This document shows, in pieces, positions 46,540 to 55,617 of a stretch of DNA of 64,000 nucleotides. The translations under genes were made by a program, and so were the position numbers. The notes below the pieces were generated by a model. The model worked only from the letters and a program-made list of their open reading frames with translations, did no database searches and was not told the DNA's origin. The DNA comes from JASTVH01 sp042862465 (GTDB taxonomy: Bacteria; Pseudomonadota; Gammaproteobacteria; Pseudomonadales; Oleiphilaceae), in assembly GCA_042862465.1 (NCBI GenBank), contig JASTVH010000002.1:1-64000 (forward strand), in the 5' to 3' direction. Numbering within the stretch: position 1 is the stretch's first letter; each line of letters starts with the position of its first letter.

Positions 46540-46573
46540 AGAGGCGCCGGGGAGAACCCGCATTGGCGCCTCT
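46540..46573 (+). ncRNA. Hairpin downstream of the Fur promoter: leader element or small RNA candidate
   Basis: Perfect 9-bp stem AGAGGCGCC/GGCGCCTCT around GGGGAGAACCCGCATT. A transcript from the Fur-box promoter would contain it. The loop's GGGGAGAACCC recalls the GGAGAACC core of RyhB, but there is no T-run, so an independent sRNA is not shown; it may be part of a 5' leader of the RND genes. The rest of 46366-46673 has a second possible -10 (TATACT, 46631-46636) close to the adaptor gene. Confidence 0.35.
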
Positions 46574-46673
46574 TATTCACCACAGAAGCGCGGGCCTGTC
46601 ATGCAATGCCTAGGCCCCTATCGAATTCTGTATACTGCGTGACCCCTGACTCACCCGACCGGAAACGGACGCA

Positions 46674-47813
46674 ATGAAAACAGCCACTAGATTTATCATC
46701 GTCATCGTTGTTTTGGGCCTGATCCTCGGCGGCATCTTCGGGTACAAGATGTACCAGTTCCAGCAGATGCAGGCCAAGTTCTCCCAGCCGCAGCCACCGG
46801 CGAAGGTGGAAGCCACCCGCGTGGAGCAATCCTCCTGGACGCCCGCCACCAAGGCCGTGGGCAGCACCCGGGCGGTGAACGGTATCGCCGTGGCCAATGA
46901 AGTGCCCGGTGTGGTCAAGGAACTGCAATTCGAGTCCGGTCAGCAGGTCGAAGAAGGCGACGTGCTGGTGCGCCTGGATGCGGCCACCGACCGCGCGGCC
47001 CTGAACACGCGCAAGGCCGAGGCCCAGTTGGCTCGCCAGGAATTCCAGCGTTTCACCAACCTGCTGCCGAAGAAGGCGGTCTCCCAATCCCAGTTCGACG
47101 AGGCCAAGGCCAACTATGAAGCGGCCAAGGCCCGGGTGGTCGAGGCCGAAGCCCAGCTGGAGAAAAAAGTCATCCGGGCGCCGTTCAGTGGCATCGTCGG
47201 GCTGCGTCAGGTGGACCTGGGCGAGTTCCTGAGCGTGGGTCGGCCGATTGTCGAGATCAACATGCTCGACCCCATGTACGTGGATTACACCCTGTCCGAG
47301 AAGGAGCTGGCCAACGTCAAGGTGGGCGACCGGGTGGAGGTGACCGTCGCGGCCTACCCCGATCAGGTCTTCACCGGCACCGTCAGTGCCATCAACAGTT
47401 CGGTGAACGCCCAGAGCCGCACTGTGCAGCTGCGAGCGACCCTGAAAAACCCCGAGAGCCAGCTGCGACCGGGCATGTTCGCCAACGTATCCACCATCCG
47501 CGACCAGCAGCGCGAACTGCTGACCATTCCGCGTACCGCCATCTCCTACAACACCTATGGCGATTACGTCTACTTGATCGCCGAGAACGATCAAGGCCAG
47601 TTGGCTGCACAGCGCCGTAGCGTCAAGACCGGCGAAACCCGTGACGGCCAGGTGGAAATCCTGGAGGGCCTCAAGGCCGGTGATCGCGTCGTCAACGCCG
47701 GCCTGCTGCGGCTGCGCAATGGTCAGCCGGTGGAGGTCCAGGACAAGCAGGAGAAAGACAAGCAACAGAGCACCGCTGAATCCGAAGCCAACGCCAAGGG
47801 AGCGGCCAGCTGA
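46674..47813 (+). CDS. RND efflux periplasmic adaptor subunit
   Basis: 379 aa. N-terminal membrane anchor (6-25), lipoyl motif NEVPGVVKELQFESGQQVEEGDVLVR split across two halves with APFSGIVGLRQVDLGEFLS, a short alpha-hairpin (about 105-165) and the beta-barrel/membrane-proximal region. MexA/AcrA-type family linking the RND pump to a TolC-type channel. Stop overlaps the pump start by one base (TGATG). Confidence 0.93.
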   Translation: MKTATRFIIVIVVLGLILGGIFGYKMYQFQQMQAKFSQPQPPAKVEATRVEQSSWTPATKAVGSTRAVNGIAVANEVPGVVKELQFESGQQVEEGDVLVRLDAATDRAALNTRKAEAQLARQEFQRFTNLLPKKAVSQSQFDEAKANYEAAKARVVEAEAQLEKKVIRAPFSGIVGLRQVDLGEFLSVGRPIVEINMLDPMYVDYTLSEKELANVKVGDRVEVTVAAYPDQVFTGTVSAINSSVNAQSRTVQLRATLKNPESQLRPGMFANVSTIRDQQRELLTIPRTAISYNTYGDYVYLIAENDQGQLAAQRRSVKTGETRDGQVEILEGLKAGDRVVNAGLLRLRNGQPVEVQDKQEKDKQQSTAESEANAKGAAS

Positions 47814-50800
47814 TGCGATTTACCGATATATTCGTCCGTCGCCCGGTGCTGGCGACGGTCGTCAGTCTGCTGATACTGCTGCTCGGGCTGCGCTCGACCC
47901 TGGAAATGGAGGTGCGCCAGTACCCCGAGCTGGAAAGCACCAAGGTCACCGTGACCACGGCCTATCCCGGGGCCAGCTCCGAGCTGGTGAAGGGGTTTGT
48001 GACCACGCCCTTGCAACAGGCCATTGCCGAGGCGGAGGGTATCGATTTTCTGACCTCCACCAGCTCCCAGGGTGTCTCGGTCATCGAGGCGCAGATGGAC
48101 CTGAACTACGACGCCAATGATGCCCTGTCGGAGATCCAGGCCAAGGTAGCCAGTCAGCGCAACGTGCTGCCTGAAGACGTGGAGGATCCGGTGATCTCCT
48201 CGGAAACCGGCGACAGCACCGCGTTGATGTACATCGCCTTTTACAGCGAAACCATGCCGGTACCGCAGATTACCGACTACCTGACCCGGGTGGTGCAGCC
48301 CAAGCTGCAGGCCCTCGCCGGCGTCGGCAAGGCGGAGCTGCTGGGACGCACGTTCGCCCTGCGCATCTGGATCGACCCCCAGCGCCTGGCCAGCATCGAC
48401 ATGACCCCCCAGGAGCTGGTGCAGATCCTGCGCGCCAACAACGTTCAGGCCGCGGTGGGCAACACCAAGGGTGAACTGGTGAAGATCAACCTCACCAGTA
48501 ACACTGATGTGTCCAGCGAGGAAGAGTTCCAGGATCTGGTGGTCAAGGAGGTGGACGGCAGCATCATCCGCCTCAAGGACATCGCCCGGGTGGAACTGGG
48601 CTCCCAGGACTACGAAAGCCTGACCATGTACAAGGGCCAGCCCTCGACCTACGTGGCGATCAATCTCGCCCCCGGCGCCAATCCCCTGGACGTGGCGGCG
48701 CGGGTGCGTAACGCCCTGCCCGACATCCGCTCCCAGCTGCCGGAAGCGCTCAAGGTGGAACTGCCCTACGACGCTTCGGAATTCATCGAGGACTCCATCG
48801 ACGAGGTGGTCAAGACCATCATTGAAGCGGTGGTGATCGTGCTGGTGGTCATCTATCTGACCCTGGGCTCGATCCGGGCTGCGGTGGTGCCGTCGGTGGC
48901 AGTGCCGCTGTCGCTGATCGGCGGAGCCTTCCTGATGCTGGTGATGGGGTTCTCCCTCAACCTGATGACGCTGCTGTCGATGGTGCTGGCCATTGGTCTG
49001 GTGGTGGATGACGCCATCATTATCGTCGAGAACGTCCACCGACACATCGAGCAGGGTGAATCAAAATTCCAGGCGGCGATCAACGGTGCCCGGGAAATGG
49101 CCACCCCCATCATTGCCATGACCACCACCCTGGTGGCGGTCTACGCCCCGATCGGGTTCATGAGCGGGCTGGTGGGTTCGCTGTTCACCGAGTTCGCGTT
49201 TACCCTGGCGGGCACCGTGGTGGTATCCGGCATCGTGGCCCTAACGCTCTCCCCCATGCTCTCGGGCAAGGTGCTCAAGCCCCACGGCCAGCAGGGCTGG
49301 TTCGAGGAAAAGGTGGAACACTTCTTCAACGGCCTGGCCTCCGGCTACAAGAGCGCCCTGACCTCGGTCACCGAAACCAAATCGGTGGTGGTGTTCTTCG
49401 CGCTGGTCACGCTGGCCGCCATCTACCTATTCAACACCCTCAGCAAGAGCGAACTGGCGCCCACCGAGGACCAGGGCATCATCTTCTTCCAGGGTGAGGC
49501 CCCGCAGACGGCCACGCTGGAGTACATGGAAACCTATGCCGAGGACATGCAGACCATCATGGAAGACCTGCCCGGCTACGATGAGAGCTTCATGCTGCTG
49601 GGTGTCCTGGCTCCCAACAAGGTCTTCGGTGGTTTCAAGATGGAGCCCTGGAGCCAGCGGGAAATTTCCCAGTTCGAGGTGCTGCCGCAACTTCAGCAGC
49701 AACTGGGTAACGTCACCGGGCTGAAAACCGCCGCGTTCGCCCGCCCCTCGATTCCGGGGACCGGCGGTGGCCTGCCGTTCCAGTTTGTCATCACCACCGG
49801 CAGTTCCTACGAGGAGCTGGATACGGTGGCGGACAAGATCCTCGGCAACGCCATGCAGAGCGGCAAGTTCATGTTCCTGCAGAAGTCGATCGAGATCGAC
49901 CGGCCCCAGACCAAGGTCCTGGTAGACCGGGAACGGGTGGCGGATCTCGGTCTGTCGATGGCGGATGTGGGTCAGGCCATGGCGAGCATGCTGGCCGGCG
50001 GCAATATCAACCGCTTCAACATGGAAGGCCGCTCCTACGAGGTCATCCCGCAGGTGGAGCGCTATGCCCGTGCCGACGAGCAGAAACTGGACGAATACTA
50101 CATCCGGGCCGACTCCGGCGACCTGGTGCCCCTGGGCAGCGTGGTCAGCTTCGAGCGCAGCGTCGAGCCCTCGCGGCGGACGCAGTTCAGCCAGCTGAAC
50201 TCGGTCACCCTGGAAGGGGTGCCCAAGCCGGGTGTGGCCATGGGGGACGCGGTGTCCTATATGGAAGGCCAGGCGGCGGAGATCTTCCCGCAGGGCTTCA
50301 CCTATGACTACATGGGGCAGTCCCGCCAGTACAAGCAGCAGGGCAGCGCCCTGATGGTGACGTTCTTCCTGTCGCTGCTGGTGATCTACCTGGTGCTGGC
50401 CGCCCAGTTCGAGAGCTGGCGCGATCCGTTCATCATCCTGGTATCGGTGCCGCTGTCAGTGGCCGGGGCCATGGCGTTTATCGCCCTGGGCTTCACCAGC
50501 ATGAACATCTATACCCAGGTGGGTCTGATTACCCTGATCGGGGTGGTGGCCAAGAACGGCATTCTGATCGTGGAGTTCGCCAACCTGCTGCAGGTGGACC
50601 GCGGGCTCAACAAGCATGACGCGGTGATCGAGGCGGCGGCCATTCGTCTGCGGCCCATCATCATGACCTCGGTCGCCCTGATCGTGGCCATGGTGCCGCT
50701 GCTGATCGCGCTCGGTCCCGGTGCCGAAAGCCGCTTCGCCATAGGCCTGACCGTGGCCACCGGCCTGGGCATCGGTACCCTGTTCACCCTGTTCGTCCTG

Positions 50801-50908
50801 CCCACCTTCTACATCCTGCTGGCGCGGGATCATCAGAAGGAGCAGGCGGAGGCGGAGCAGCAGCCGCAACTGCCGGACGACAGCGACTCCCGGCCGCAGG
50901 AGGGCTAG
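47813..50908 (+). CDS. RND multidrug efflux permease (HAE1 family)
   Basis: 1031 aa, the usual size. Twelve transmembrane helices with two large periplasmic loops; TM4 carries the proton-relay pair in AIGLVVDDAIIIVENVHRHIE. Start MRFTDIFVRRPVLATVVSLL is typical for the family. Pumps drugs, dyes or solvents with proton motive force. No outer-membrane factor or regulator gene follows; a Fur-box promoter lies upstream of the adaptor gene. Confidence 0.95.
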   Translation: MRFTDIFVRRPVLATVVSLLILLLGLRSTLEMEVRQYPELESTKVTVTTAYPGASSELVKGFVTTPLQQAIAEAEGIDFLTSTSSQGVSVIEAQMDLNYDANDALSEIQAKVASQRNVLPEDVEDPVISSETGDSTALMYIAFYSETMPVPQITDYLTRVVQPKLQALAGVGKAELLGRTFALRIWIDPQRLASIDMTPQELVQILRANNVQAAVGNTKGELVKINLTSNTDVSSEEEFQDLVVKEVDGSIIRLKDIARVELGSQDYESLTMYKGQPSTYVAINLAPGANPLDVAARVRNALPDIRSQLPEALKVELPYDASEFIEDSIDEVVKTIIEAVVIVLVVIYLTLGSIRAAVVPSVAVPLSLIGGAFLMLVMGFSLNLMTLLSMVLAIGLVVDDAIIIVENVHRHIEQGESKFQAAINGAREMATPIIAMTTTLVAVYAPIGFMSGLVGSLFTEFAFTLAGTVVVSGIVALTLSPMLSGKVLKPHGQQGWFEEKVEHFFNGLASGYKSALTSVTETKSVVVFFALVTLAAIYLFNTLSKSELAPTEDQGIIFFQGEAPQTATLEYMETYAEDMQTIMEDLPGYDESFMLLGVLAPNKVFGGFKMEPWSQREISQFEVLPQLQQQLGNVTGLKTAAFARPSIPGTGGGLPFQFVITTGSSYEELDTVADKILGNAMQSGKFMFLQKSIEIDRPQTKVLVDRERVADLGLSMADVGQAMASMLAGGNINRFNMEGRSYEVIPQVERYARADEQKLDEYYIRADSGDLVPLGSVVSFERSVEPSRRTQFSQLNSVTLEGVPKPGVAMGDAVSYMEGQAAEIFPQGFTYDYMGQSRQYKQQGSALMVTFFLSLLVIYLVLAAQFESWRDPFIILVSVPLSVAGAMAFIALGFTSMNIYTQVGLITLIGVVAKNGILIVEFANLLQVDRGLNKHDAVIEAAAIRLRPIIMTSVALIVAMVPLLIALGPGAESRFAIGLTVATGLGIGTLFTLFVLPTFYILLARDHQKEQAEAEQQPQLPDDSDSRPQEG

Positions 50909-50915
50909 TCGCCTG

Positions 50916-50953
50916 AAAGCGTCGGACGTCTGAGCCCAGACCTCCGGCGCTTT
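50916..50953. terminator. Long imperfect hairpin terminator of the RND operon
   Basis: Left arm AAAGCGTCGGACGTCTG and right arm CAGACCTCCGGCGCTTT pair over 17 positions with few mismatches, loop AGCC, then ATTCC. The left arm contains the GTCGGACGTC motif of the dispersed repeats. Also serves the convergent GST-like gene. Confidence 0.7.
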
Positions 50954-50964
50954 ATTCCTTCCCC

Positions 50965-51735
50965 CTACGCCCCGTAGGTCTTCTCCAGATACTCCACAAT
51001 CGCGGCGGATTCGAACAGCTTCTCGCCGGTATTGGGATCTTCCAGATAGGGCACCTGCACACGCTCGTGCTCGGCAAAGAAGTCTGCCCGTTTGCCGGGT
51101 TTGCGTGGCTTATAAGTGCCGGGCCGCAGACGGCGTTTCGCGGGGCCTATCTCCCCTACTTCTTCCTTGCCCAGGTTGTGCAAATGGTAAGGAATCTCCA
51201 GCTCACAGAGATTTTCCCGAACCAGGCGCGAGTACGGGCTGCCCTCGAAACTCCACAGATGCAGGGGCTGCTCCGGGGCCTTCGCTGCCCGGGCCCGAAT
51301 GCCCCGCAGTCCACTGGCTGCCGTGGCCAGGCTGCCCAGAGGCGGATGGTAGGGGCGCATGCGGTAATACTTGGGGGTGGGCCGTTTCAGGTAAGTCTGG
51401 AACAGGTACTCCACAATGTCGGCGGATTCATAAAGATGGGTGCCCGTATTTTCGTCCACCAGCAGCGGAAACTGCTGTTTGCCGCCAATGCGCTCGGCTT
51501 CCGGGCGAAAGCGCTTGCCACCCTTGGGGCAGGGCCGGATGTCCACGTCCAGATGCAGGGCCGACAACGCTTCACGCACCCGCCGGCAGAACGGACACCC
51601 TTCCATGTCATAAAGGATCAGGGGCTTGTCCGGCTGTGCGGCCGGCTTGACCACCATGCAACCGCGCCAGGCGTTGAGGGAGGAATTGACGACTGATCCC
51701 AGAACACGCAACGAATGGATAACAGGTTGTGACAT
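50965..51735 (-). CDS. Tandem glutathione S-transferase N-terminal (thioredoxin-fold) domain protein
   Basis: 256 aa made of two GST_N/glutaredoxin-like domains. First: LILYDMEGCPFCRRVREAL with an intact CPFC, followed by FPLLVDENTG..LYESADIVEYL. Second: LHLWSFEGSPYSRLVRENL, where the cysteines are replaced by Ser, then VPYLEDPNTGEKLFESAAIVEYL. The C-terminal helical GST domain is missing in both, so it is more like a duplicated glutaredoxin. Start at 51735 by homology; a longer in-frame form begins 69 nt earlier. Confidence 0.87.
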   Translation of the reverse strand: MSQPVIHSLRVLGSVVNSSLNAWRGCMVVKPAAQPDKPLILYDMEGCPFCRRVREALSALHLDVDIRPCPKGGKRFRPEAERIGGKQQFPLLVDENTGTHLYESADIVEYLFQTYLKRPTPKYYRMRPYHPPLGSLATAASGLRGIRARAAKAPEQPLHLWSFEGSPYSRLVRENLCELEIPYHLHNLGKEEVGEIGPAKRRLRPGTYKPRKPGKRADFFAEHERVQVPYLEDPNTGEKLFESAAIVEYLEKTYGA

Positions 51736-51937
51736 GGGTTTTAACGCTCCTCGACAACAGTGCAGGCGCCAATGTGGCACAGCGCCGGGCAAAAAAGAAG
51801 CCACTGGTGCCGCCCGACGCGGAATGACCCCATTTCACGGATAGGCGGCTGCCTGTTCAGATCAGCGATTTGACGTTAGGCTGCCATTGAATCGAGAACC
51901 GGTTTCACCCTGCTCCCACATCAAGGAGACGATGTCC

Positions 51938-52369
51938 ATGAAGCTTGTTTTCCAGCAGCTCGCCCGGGGCGCCGCCGCGACCCTCCTGCTCTTTACGCTC
52001 AGTGCCTGCGTCTTTCTGGAACCCGGCGCGCCCTCGGACGCGCCCTATGGCCGCTGGGGGGCCACTATACCCAGCGGCAACGCCCTGGCACTCAAGGCCT
52101 ATCTCACGCTTTGGGACGATCCCAACCATTATCGCTTCAGCAAGGTCTACGAACAGGCGCAAGCCGCCCCCAAGCCTTACGTGGAGAAAGGGACCTGGAC
52201 CCTGGAAGAGCAGGCATCCGGCCTCGGGTTAATTCACCTGAAGCCTTCGGAAGAGGGGCAGGAAAAGTGGTTTCAGCGCAACGCCGATGGCAGCCTGCAG
52301 TGGCTCAATGCCGACGGCACGCCACGGCAGCCGATGGACGACTACCGGCTGCCACGGGTGGAGAAGTGA
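51938..52369 (+). CDS. NlpE-like lipoprotein
   Basis: 143 aa. Lipobox TLSAC (Cys24), then a small beta-barrel domain like the NlpE N-terminal domain (GRWGATIPSGNALALKAYLT, ..YRFSKVYE, GTWTLEEQ). In NlpE-type proteins this domain senses copper or surface contact; the CxxC motif of E. coli NlpE is not present here. ATG 51938 has AGGAG 9 nt upstream; 51932 is also possible. Confidence 0.65.
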   Translation: MKLVFQQLARGAAATLLLFTLSACVFLEPGAPSDAPYGRWGATIPSGNALALKAYLTLWDDPNHYRFSKVYEQAQAAPKPYVEKGTWTLEEQASGLGLIHLKPSEEGQEKWFQRNADGSLQWLNADGTPRQPMDDYRLPRVEK

Positions 52370-52771
52370 TCAGACCCCGAGCACCAGGGCGTTCTGGATG
52401 GTCATGACAATGGCGATCAGGGTGCCCAGCCAGGTGCCGACGATGCCCCAGAAACGCCCGGGGTGCGCCCCGCCCCGGCTTTCGTACATGCCCCAGGCAT
52501 GGGCGAAGCGGCTGAGCACGAACATCAGCCCGGCCAGATGCACGCCCCACACCGGAACGCCATTGAGTTCGCCAACAAACAGGATGATGAGGAATATCGG
52601 GGTGTATTCCACGAAATTGGCGTGGGCCCGGATGGCGGTCTGGAAGTCACGGTCACCGCGGTCTCCAAGGCCGGTTTTGGTGCCACGACGAAAAACAGTC
52701 ACACGGTAGGCAAGGAAGAGGGCCATCAACCCCAACACTGAGGCGTAGATGGCGGTAATGGGTACTACCAT
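52370..52771 (-). CDS. MAPEG-family membrane protein
   Basis: 133 aa, four helices. Typical MAPEG features: RAHANFVEYTPIFLI (RxHxNxxE motif) and the SRFAHAWGM helix. Bacterial MAPEG proteins are glutathione-related or of unknown role. Immediately convergent with the NlpE-like gene (stops adjacent). Confidence 0.9.
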   Translation of the reverse strand: MVVPITAIYASVLGLMALFLAYRVTVFRRGTKTGLGDRGDRDFQTAIRAHANFVEYTPIFLIILFVGELNGVPVWGVHLAGLMFVLSRFAHAWGMYESRGGAHPGRFWGIVGTWLGTLIAIVMTIQNALVLGV

Positions 52772-52787
52772 TCGATGAACTCCCGAT

Positions 52788-53030
52788 TCAGGCTTTCTTG
52801 ATGGCGCGGACGATGCCCAGCAGGACGAGGGCGCCGATGGTCGCGGTGACCAGTTCCCCGATCACGCTGGTGGAGGTGAGCCCCAGGAGTGTAAACAGGA
52901 AGCCGCCGACGAACGAGCCCACAATACCGACACCGATATTGCCAAAAACGCCGAATCCGCCGCCCTTAAAGATCACGCCCGCGAGCCAGCCCGCCAGAGC
53001 GCCGATGATCACGAAGCCGATCAGTTCCAT
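52788..53030 (-). CDS. GlsB/YeaQ/YmgE-family small stress membrane protein
   Basis: 80 aa, two to three hydrophobic helices rich in glycine (GALAGWLAGVIFKGGGFG, GNIGVGIVGSFVGG). The family is a transglycosylase-associated, stress-induced membrane group. AGGAGG before ATG 53030. Precedes the MAPEG gene by 16 nt on the same strand. Confidence 0.92.
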   Translation of the reverse strand: MELIGFVIIGALAGWLAGVIFKGGGFGVFGNIGVGIVGSFVGGFLFTLLGLTSTSVIGELVTATIGALVLLGIVRAIKKA

Positions 53031-53130
53031 GCCACCTCCTGAGTCCTGTGTACCGGGCAGCTTGCCAGCGGCCTGCCCCGACGGGACTTTACCGCAGCCC
53101 GTGCGACGATGCCACACGGGCCCGGAGATC

Positions 53131-53328
53131 TCAGAAACTGTCTTCTTCGCTCAACGCGTCGGCATGGGGCTCACCCTGGGCATCCAGGTGCACGCGGATA
53201 ACCATGGGCCGACAGCACACCTGGCAATCCTCGGTGTACACCTGATCCCCGGCGCTACTGTCGACCATGATCTCCAGCGATTCCCAGCAATAGGGGCACT
53301 GGACCGGAACGCTGTCGAGTCCCAGCAT
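53131..53328 (-). CDS. CPXCG motif-containing cysteine-rich protein
   Basis: 65 aa. Zinc-ribbon-like: VQCPYCWE, then TEDCQVCCRPMVIRV with HxD-rich C-terminus. This small family is widespread and of unknown function. Start at 53328 (ATG). Confidence 0.87.
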   Translation of the reverse strand: MLGLDSVPVQCPYCWESLEIMVDSSAGDQVYTEDCQVCCRPMVIRVHLDAQGEPHADALSEEDSF

Positions 53329-53337
53329 GCACTGACG

Positions 53338-53736
53338 TTACGCGGTCTGGCGGTAATCGACTTCCACTTTCAGGTCATCACGCAGCACTTCGGGCCCGAC
53401 CACCATCCCCTCGTCTTCCATATTGGGGAACACGGCCAGGGCAATGCCATCGCGACGCATGCCGGGCAGCCAGCGATCGAACCAGCGATCCAGGGCAATC
53501 GACACCGGCGAGCAATCGGCCCAGTCGCCGTCGATCCAGTCGCTGGCCAATTCCGCGGACGGCCAGACCGGCAGGCACTCTTCAGAATCGGAGGACATCA
53601 TCACCCAGCCCTTCTTGCTGCGCAGCGACCAGACTTCTCCGGTTTGCGCCACCGTCTCCAGGAAAAACTGGTAACGGTCATCGGCGGAACGTTGGAGCAG
53701 GGAAAGCTTCGTGGGAGCGGTCATTGGAGTCTTCAT
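53338..53736 (-). CDS. DUF2750 family protein
   Basis: 132 aa. Recognised by RYQFFLETVAQTGEVWSLRSKKGWVM, LPVWPSAELASDW and the C-terminal Met/Asp-rich part (NMEDEGMVV). Small cytoplasmic family of unknown function. ATG 53736 with TTCAGGAGG upstream. Nine nt before the CPXCG gene on the same strand. Confidence 0.85.
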   Translation of the reverse strand: MKTPMTAPTKLSLLQRSADDRYQFFLETVAQTGEVWSLRSKKGWVMMSSDSEECLPVWPSAELASDWIDGDWADCSPVSIALDRWFDRWLPGMRRDGIALAVFPNMEDEGMVVGPEVLRDDLKVEVDYRQTA

Positions 53737-53960
53737 GGTGCCCTCCTGAAGGCAGAGGTCATTGAAATGCGACGCGGGAAGTCGCAAGTTGTCCGACAGC
53801 ATGGGATACTTCAGCGCCGGAGAAGAGTTGCCAGTCGCCACACACAATGCTATTTACGGCATCGTAATGCCGGCGGATCGTCTTGGCATGGCCGCTGGCA
53901 ACTCCTTTAAATATACACACAAATCGTGACTCCGCGACAATCACCGATTCGGATGTGACT

Positions 53961-54869
53961 ATGCTCTCATTTCTACCCGGTCCGGTCCTGGGTGTGCTTG
54001 CCAGCCTCCTGTTGGCCATCAACACGGTGTTCTGGTGCACCCTGCTGTACATCCCGGCTGTGCTCAAACTGATCATTCCCCTCAAACCCTGGCGTGTGCT
54101 TTGCACCCGCGTCATCATCCTGATCTCCGAAGCCTGGGTGGGCTGTAACACTGCCTGGATGCGCCTGACCCAGAAAACCGAGTGGGAAGTGGAAGGCCTT
54201 GAGCACGTCAAGAAAGAAGGCTGGTACCTGGTCCTGAGCAATCACCAGAGCTGGGTCGACATTTTCGCCCTGCAGCACGTGCTCAACCGCAAGGCCCCGT
54301 TCCTGAAATTCTTCCTCAAGCAGGAACTGATCTGGGTGCCGGTGATCGGCCTGGCCTGGTGGGGCCTGGATTTCCCCTTCATGAAACGCTACTCGAAGGC
54401 CTATCTGGAGAAACATCCGGAGAAGAAAGGCCAGGACATGGAAACCACCCGCAAGGCCTGCGAGAAGTTCAAGACCACGCCGGTCAGCGTCATGAATTTC
54501 GTGGAGGGCACCCGCTTCACCCGCGCCAAGCATGACCGACAGGGCTCGCCCTACAAGAACCTGCTCAAGCCACGGGCAGGCGGGACCGCCTTCACCCTGG
54601 ATGCCATGGGGGATGCCATTTCCACTCTGCTGGATGTCACCATCGTGTATCCCGGCGGCGCGCCCACCCTGTGGGATTTCATGTGTGGCCGGGTGAGCAA
54701 GATTCACATGCTCATTCAGAACATCCCCATTCCCGAGACACTGGTTCAGGGGGACTACGCCAACGATCCCCATTATCGCGAGCACATCCAGAGCTGGATC
54801 AATGACCGCTGGGAGCAGAAGGACGCTCTGATCGACCGCCTGCTGGAAGCGGAACGGGCGACTGCCTGA
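53961..54869 (+). CDS. YihG-like 1-acyl-glycerol-3-phosphate acyltransferase family
   Basis: 302 aa. Two N-terminal membrane helices (about 5-60), then PlsC-like motifs NHQSWVD (HX4D), FVEGTRF and the following VTIVYPGG. Related E. coli YihG makes vaccenate-containing phospholipids at sn-2. Start at 53961 by homology; upstream in-frame residues do not look like a signal. Followed 4 nt later by the DUF3301 gene. Confidence 0.92.
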   Translation: MLSFLPGPVLGVLASLLLAINTVFWCTLLYIPAVLKLIIPLKPWRVLCTRVIILISEAWVGCNTAWMRLTQKTEWEVEGLEHVKKEGWYLVLSNHQSWVDIFALQHVLNRKAPFLKFFLKQELIWVPVIGLAWWGLDFPFMKRYSKAYLEKHPEKKGQDMETTRKACEKFKTTPVSVMNFVEGTRFTRAKHDRQGSPYKNLLKPRAGGTAFTLDAMGDAISTLLDVTIVYPGGAPTLWDFMCGRVSKIHMLIQNIPIPETLVQGDYANDPHYREHIQSWINDRWEQKDALIDRLLEAERATA

Positions 54870-54873
54870 GTCC

Positions 54874-55191
54874 ATGTATATCGGTCTGGACACGCTCGCC
54901 CTGTGGTTTCTGATCGGCTTTGGCCTGTGGTACTGGTGGCGGGCCAAGGCGATCAACGAGGTGGCGCTGGCCGCTGCACGGGACGCCTGCGAGCGCATCG
55001 ATGTGGTGCTGCTCGATCAGAGCGTCTACTTGCGCGGCCTCGGGTTCGGCCGCGACGACCATGGCCGGTTGCACATACGCCGGACGTTCCACTTCGACTT
55101 CACTGCCACTGGCGAAAGCCGTTACCGCGGCCAGATCATACTGCTCGGCATGCGCACCGAGCAGGTCAGCTTCCAGCCACACCGCTTCTGA
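54874..55191 (+). CDS. DUF3301 family protein
   Basis: 105 aa. A single N-terminal membrane helix (LWFLIGFGLWYWW), then the family pattern ACERIDVVLLDQSVYLRGLG and RRTFHFDFTATGESRYRGQIILLG. Often encoded after a YihG-type acyltransferase or in envelope operons; function unknown. Confidence 0.9.
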   Translation: MYIGLDTLALWFLIGFGLWYWWRAKAINEVALAAARDACERIDVVLLDQSVYLRGLGFGRDDHGRLHIRRTFHFDFTATGESRYRGQIILLGMRTEQVSFQPHRF

Positions 55192-55200
55192 GGTCGCGAC

Positions 55201-55608
55201 CTATCGCTTGCCCATGATGGTCCCCTGTGCCACGGCGCAGACAAACGGCGCCTGTCCCTCGCTCTCCACCCAGATATCGCACTGACAGGTGGCGATTCGC
55301 GAACCGCTGGCCGCGGTTCTGGCCTCCGCCCGCAGCCGCTCGCCCCGGGCGGGTTTGACGTAATTGACCTTGAATTCCACCGTCACCGCATCGCCAAAAT
55401 GGCTGCCGCCAGCAAAGGTCAGCGCATTGTCTGCCAGATAGCTCAGCACACCGCCATGCACGTAGCCGTGCTGCTGAAACAGCTGCTCGGTGACGTCGAG
55501 GGTGAGCGTGGCTTGGCCCGGTTCAAAAGCCGAAAGTTCCGCGCCCAGCCAGCGGCTGAACGGTTGCGCATCCAGAATGCGGCGCCCCATGGCGAGCATG
55601 TCCTCCAT
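55201..55608 (-). CDS. PaaI-type hot-dog thioesterase
   Basis: 135 aa. Hot-dog fold: HGGVLSYLADNALTFAGGS is the catalytic HGG(x)LxxxxD region with a possible Asp, followed by VTVEFKVNYVKPARGE. Hydrolyses CoA thioesters, perhaps of aromatic or fatty acids. Nine nt downstream of the second thioesterase gene, same strand. Confidence 0.9.
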   Translation of the reverse strand: MEDMLAMGRRILDAQPFSRWLGAELSAFEPGQATLTLDVTEQLFQQHGYVHGGVLSYLADNALTFAGGSHFGDAVTVEFKVNYVKPARGERLRAEARTAASGSRIATCQCDIWVESEGQAPFVCAVAQGTIMGKR

Positions 55609-55617
55609 CGCTCGCTC

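Noticed and set aside
46332..46583. An 83-codon minus-strand frame across the Fur promoter
   Set aside because: It runs through the promoter and hairpin, has no ribosome binding site and its product looks random.
47723..49045. A 440-codon open frame antisense to the RND genes
   Set aside because: His/Gln/Gly-rich shadow of the RND adaptor and pump genes with no recognisable domain.
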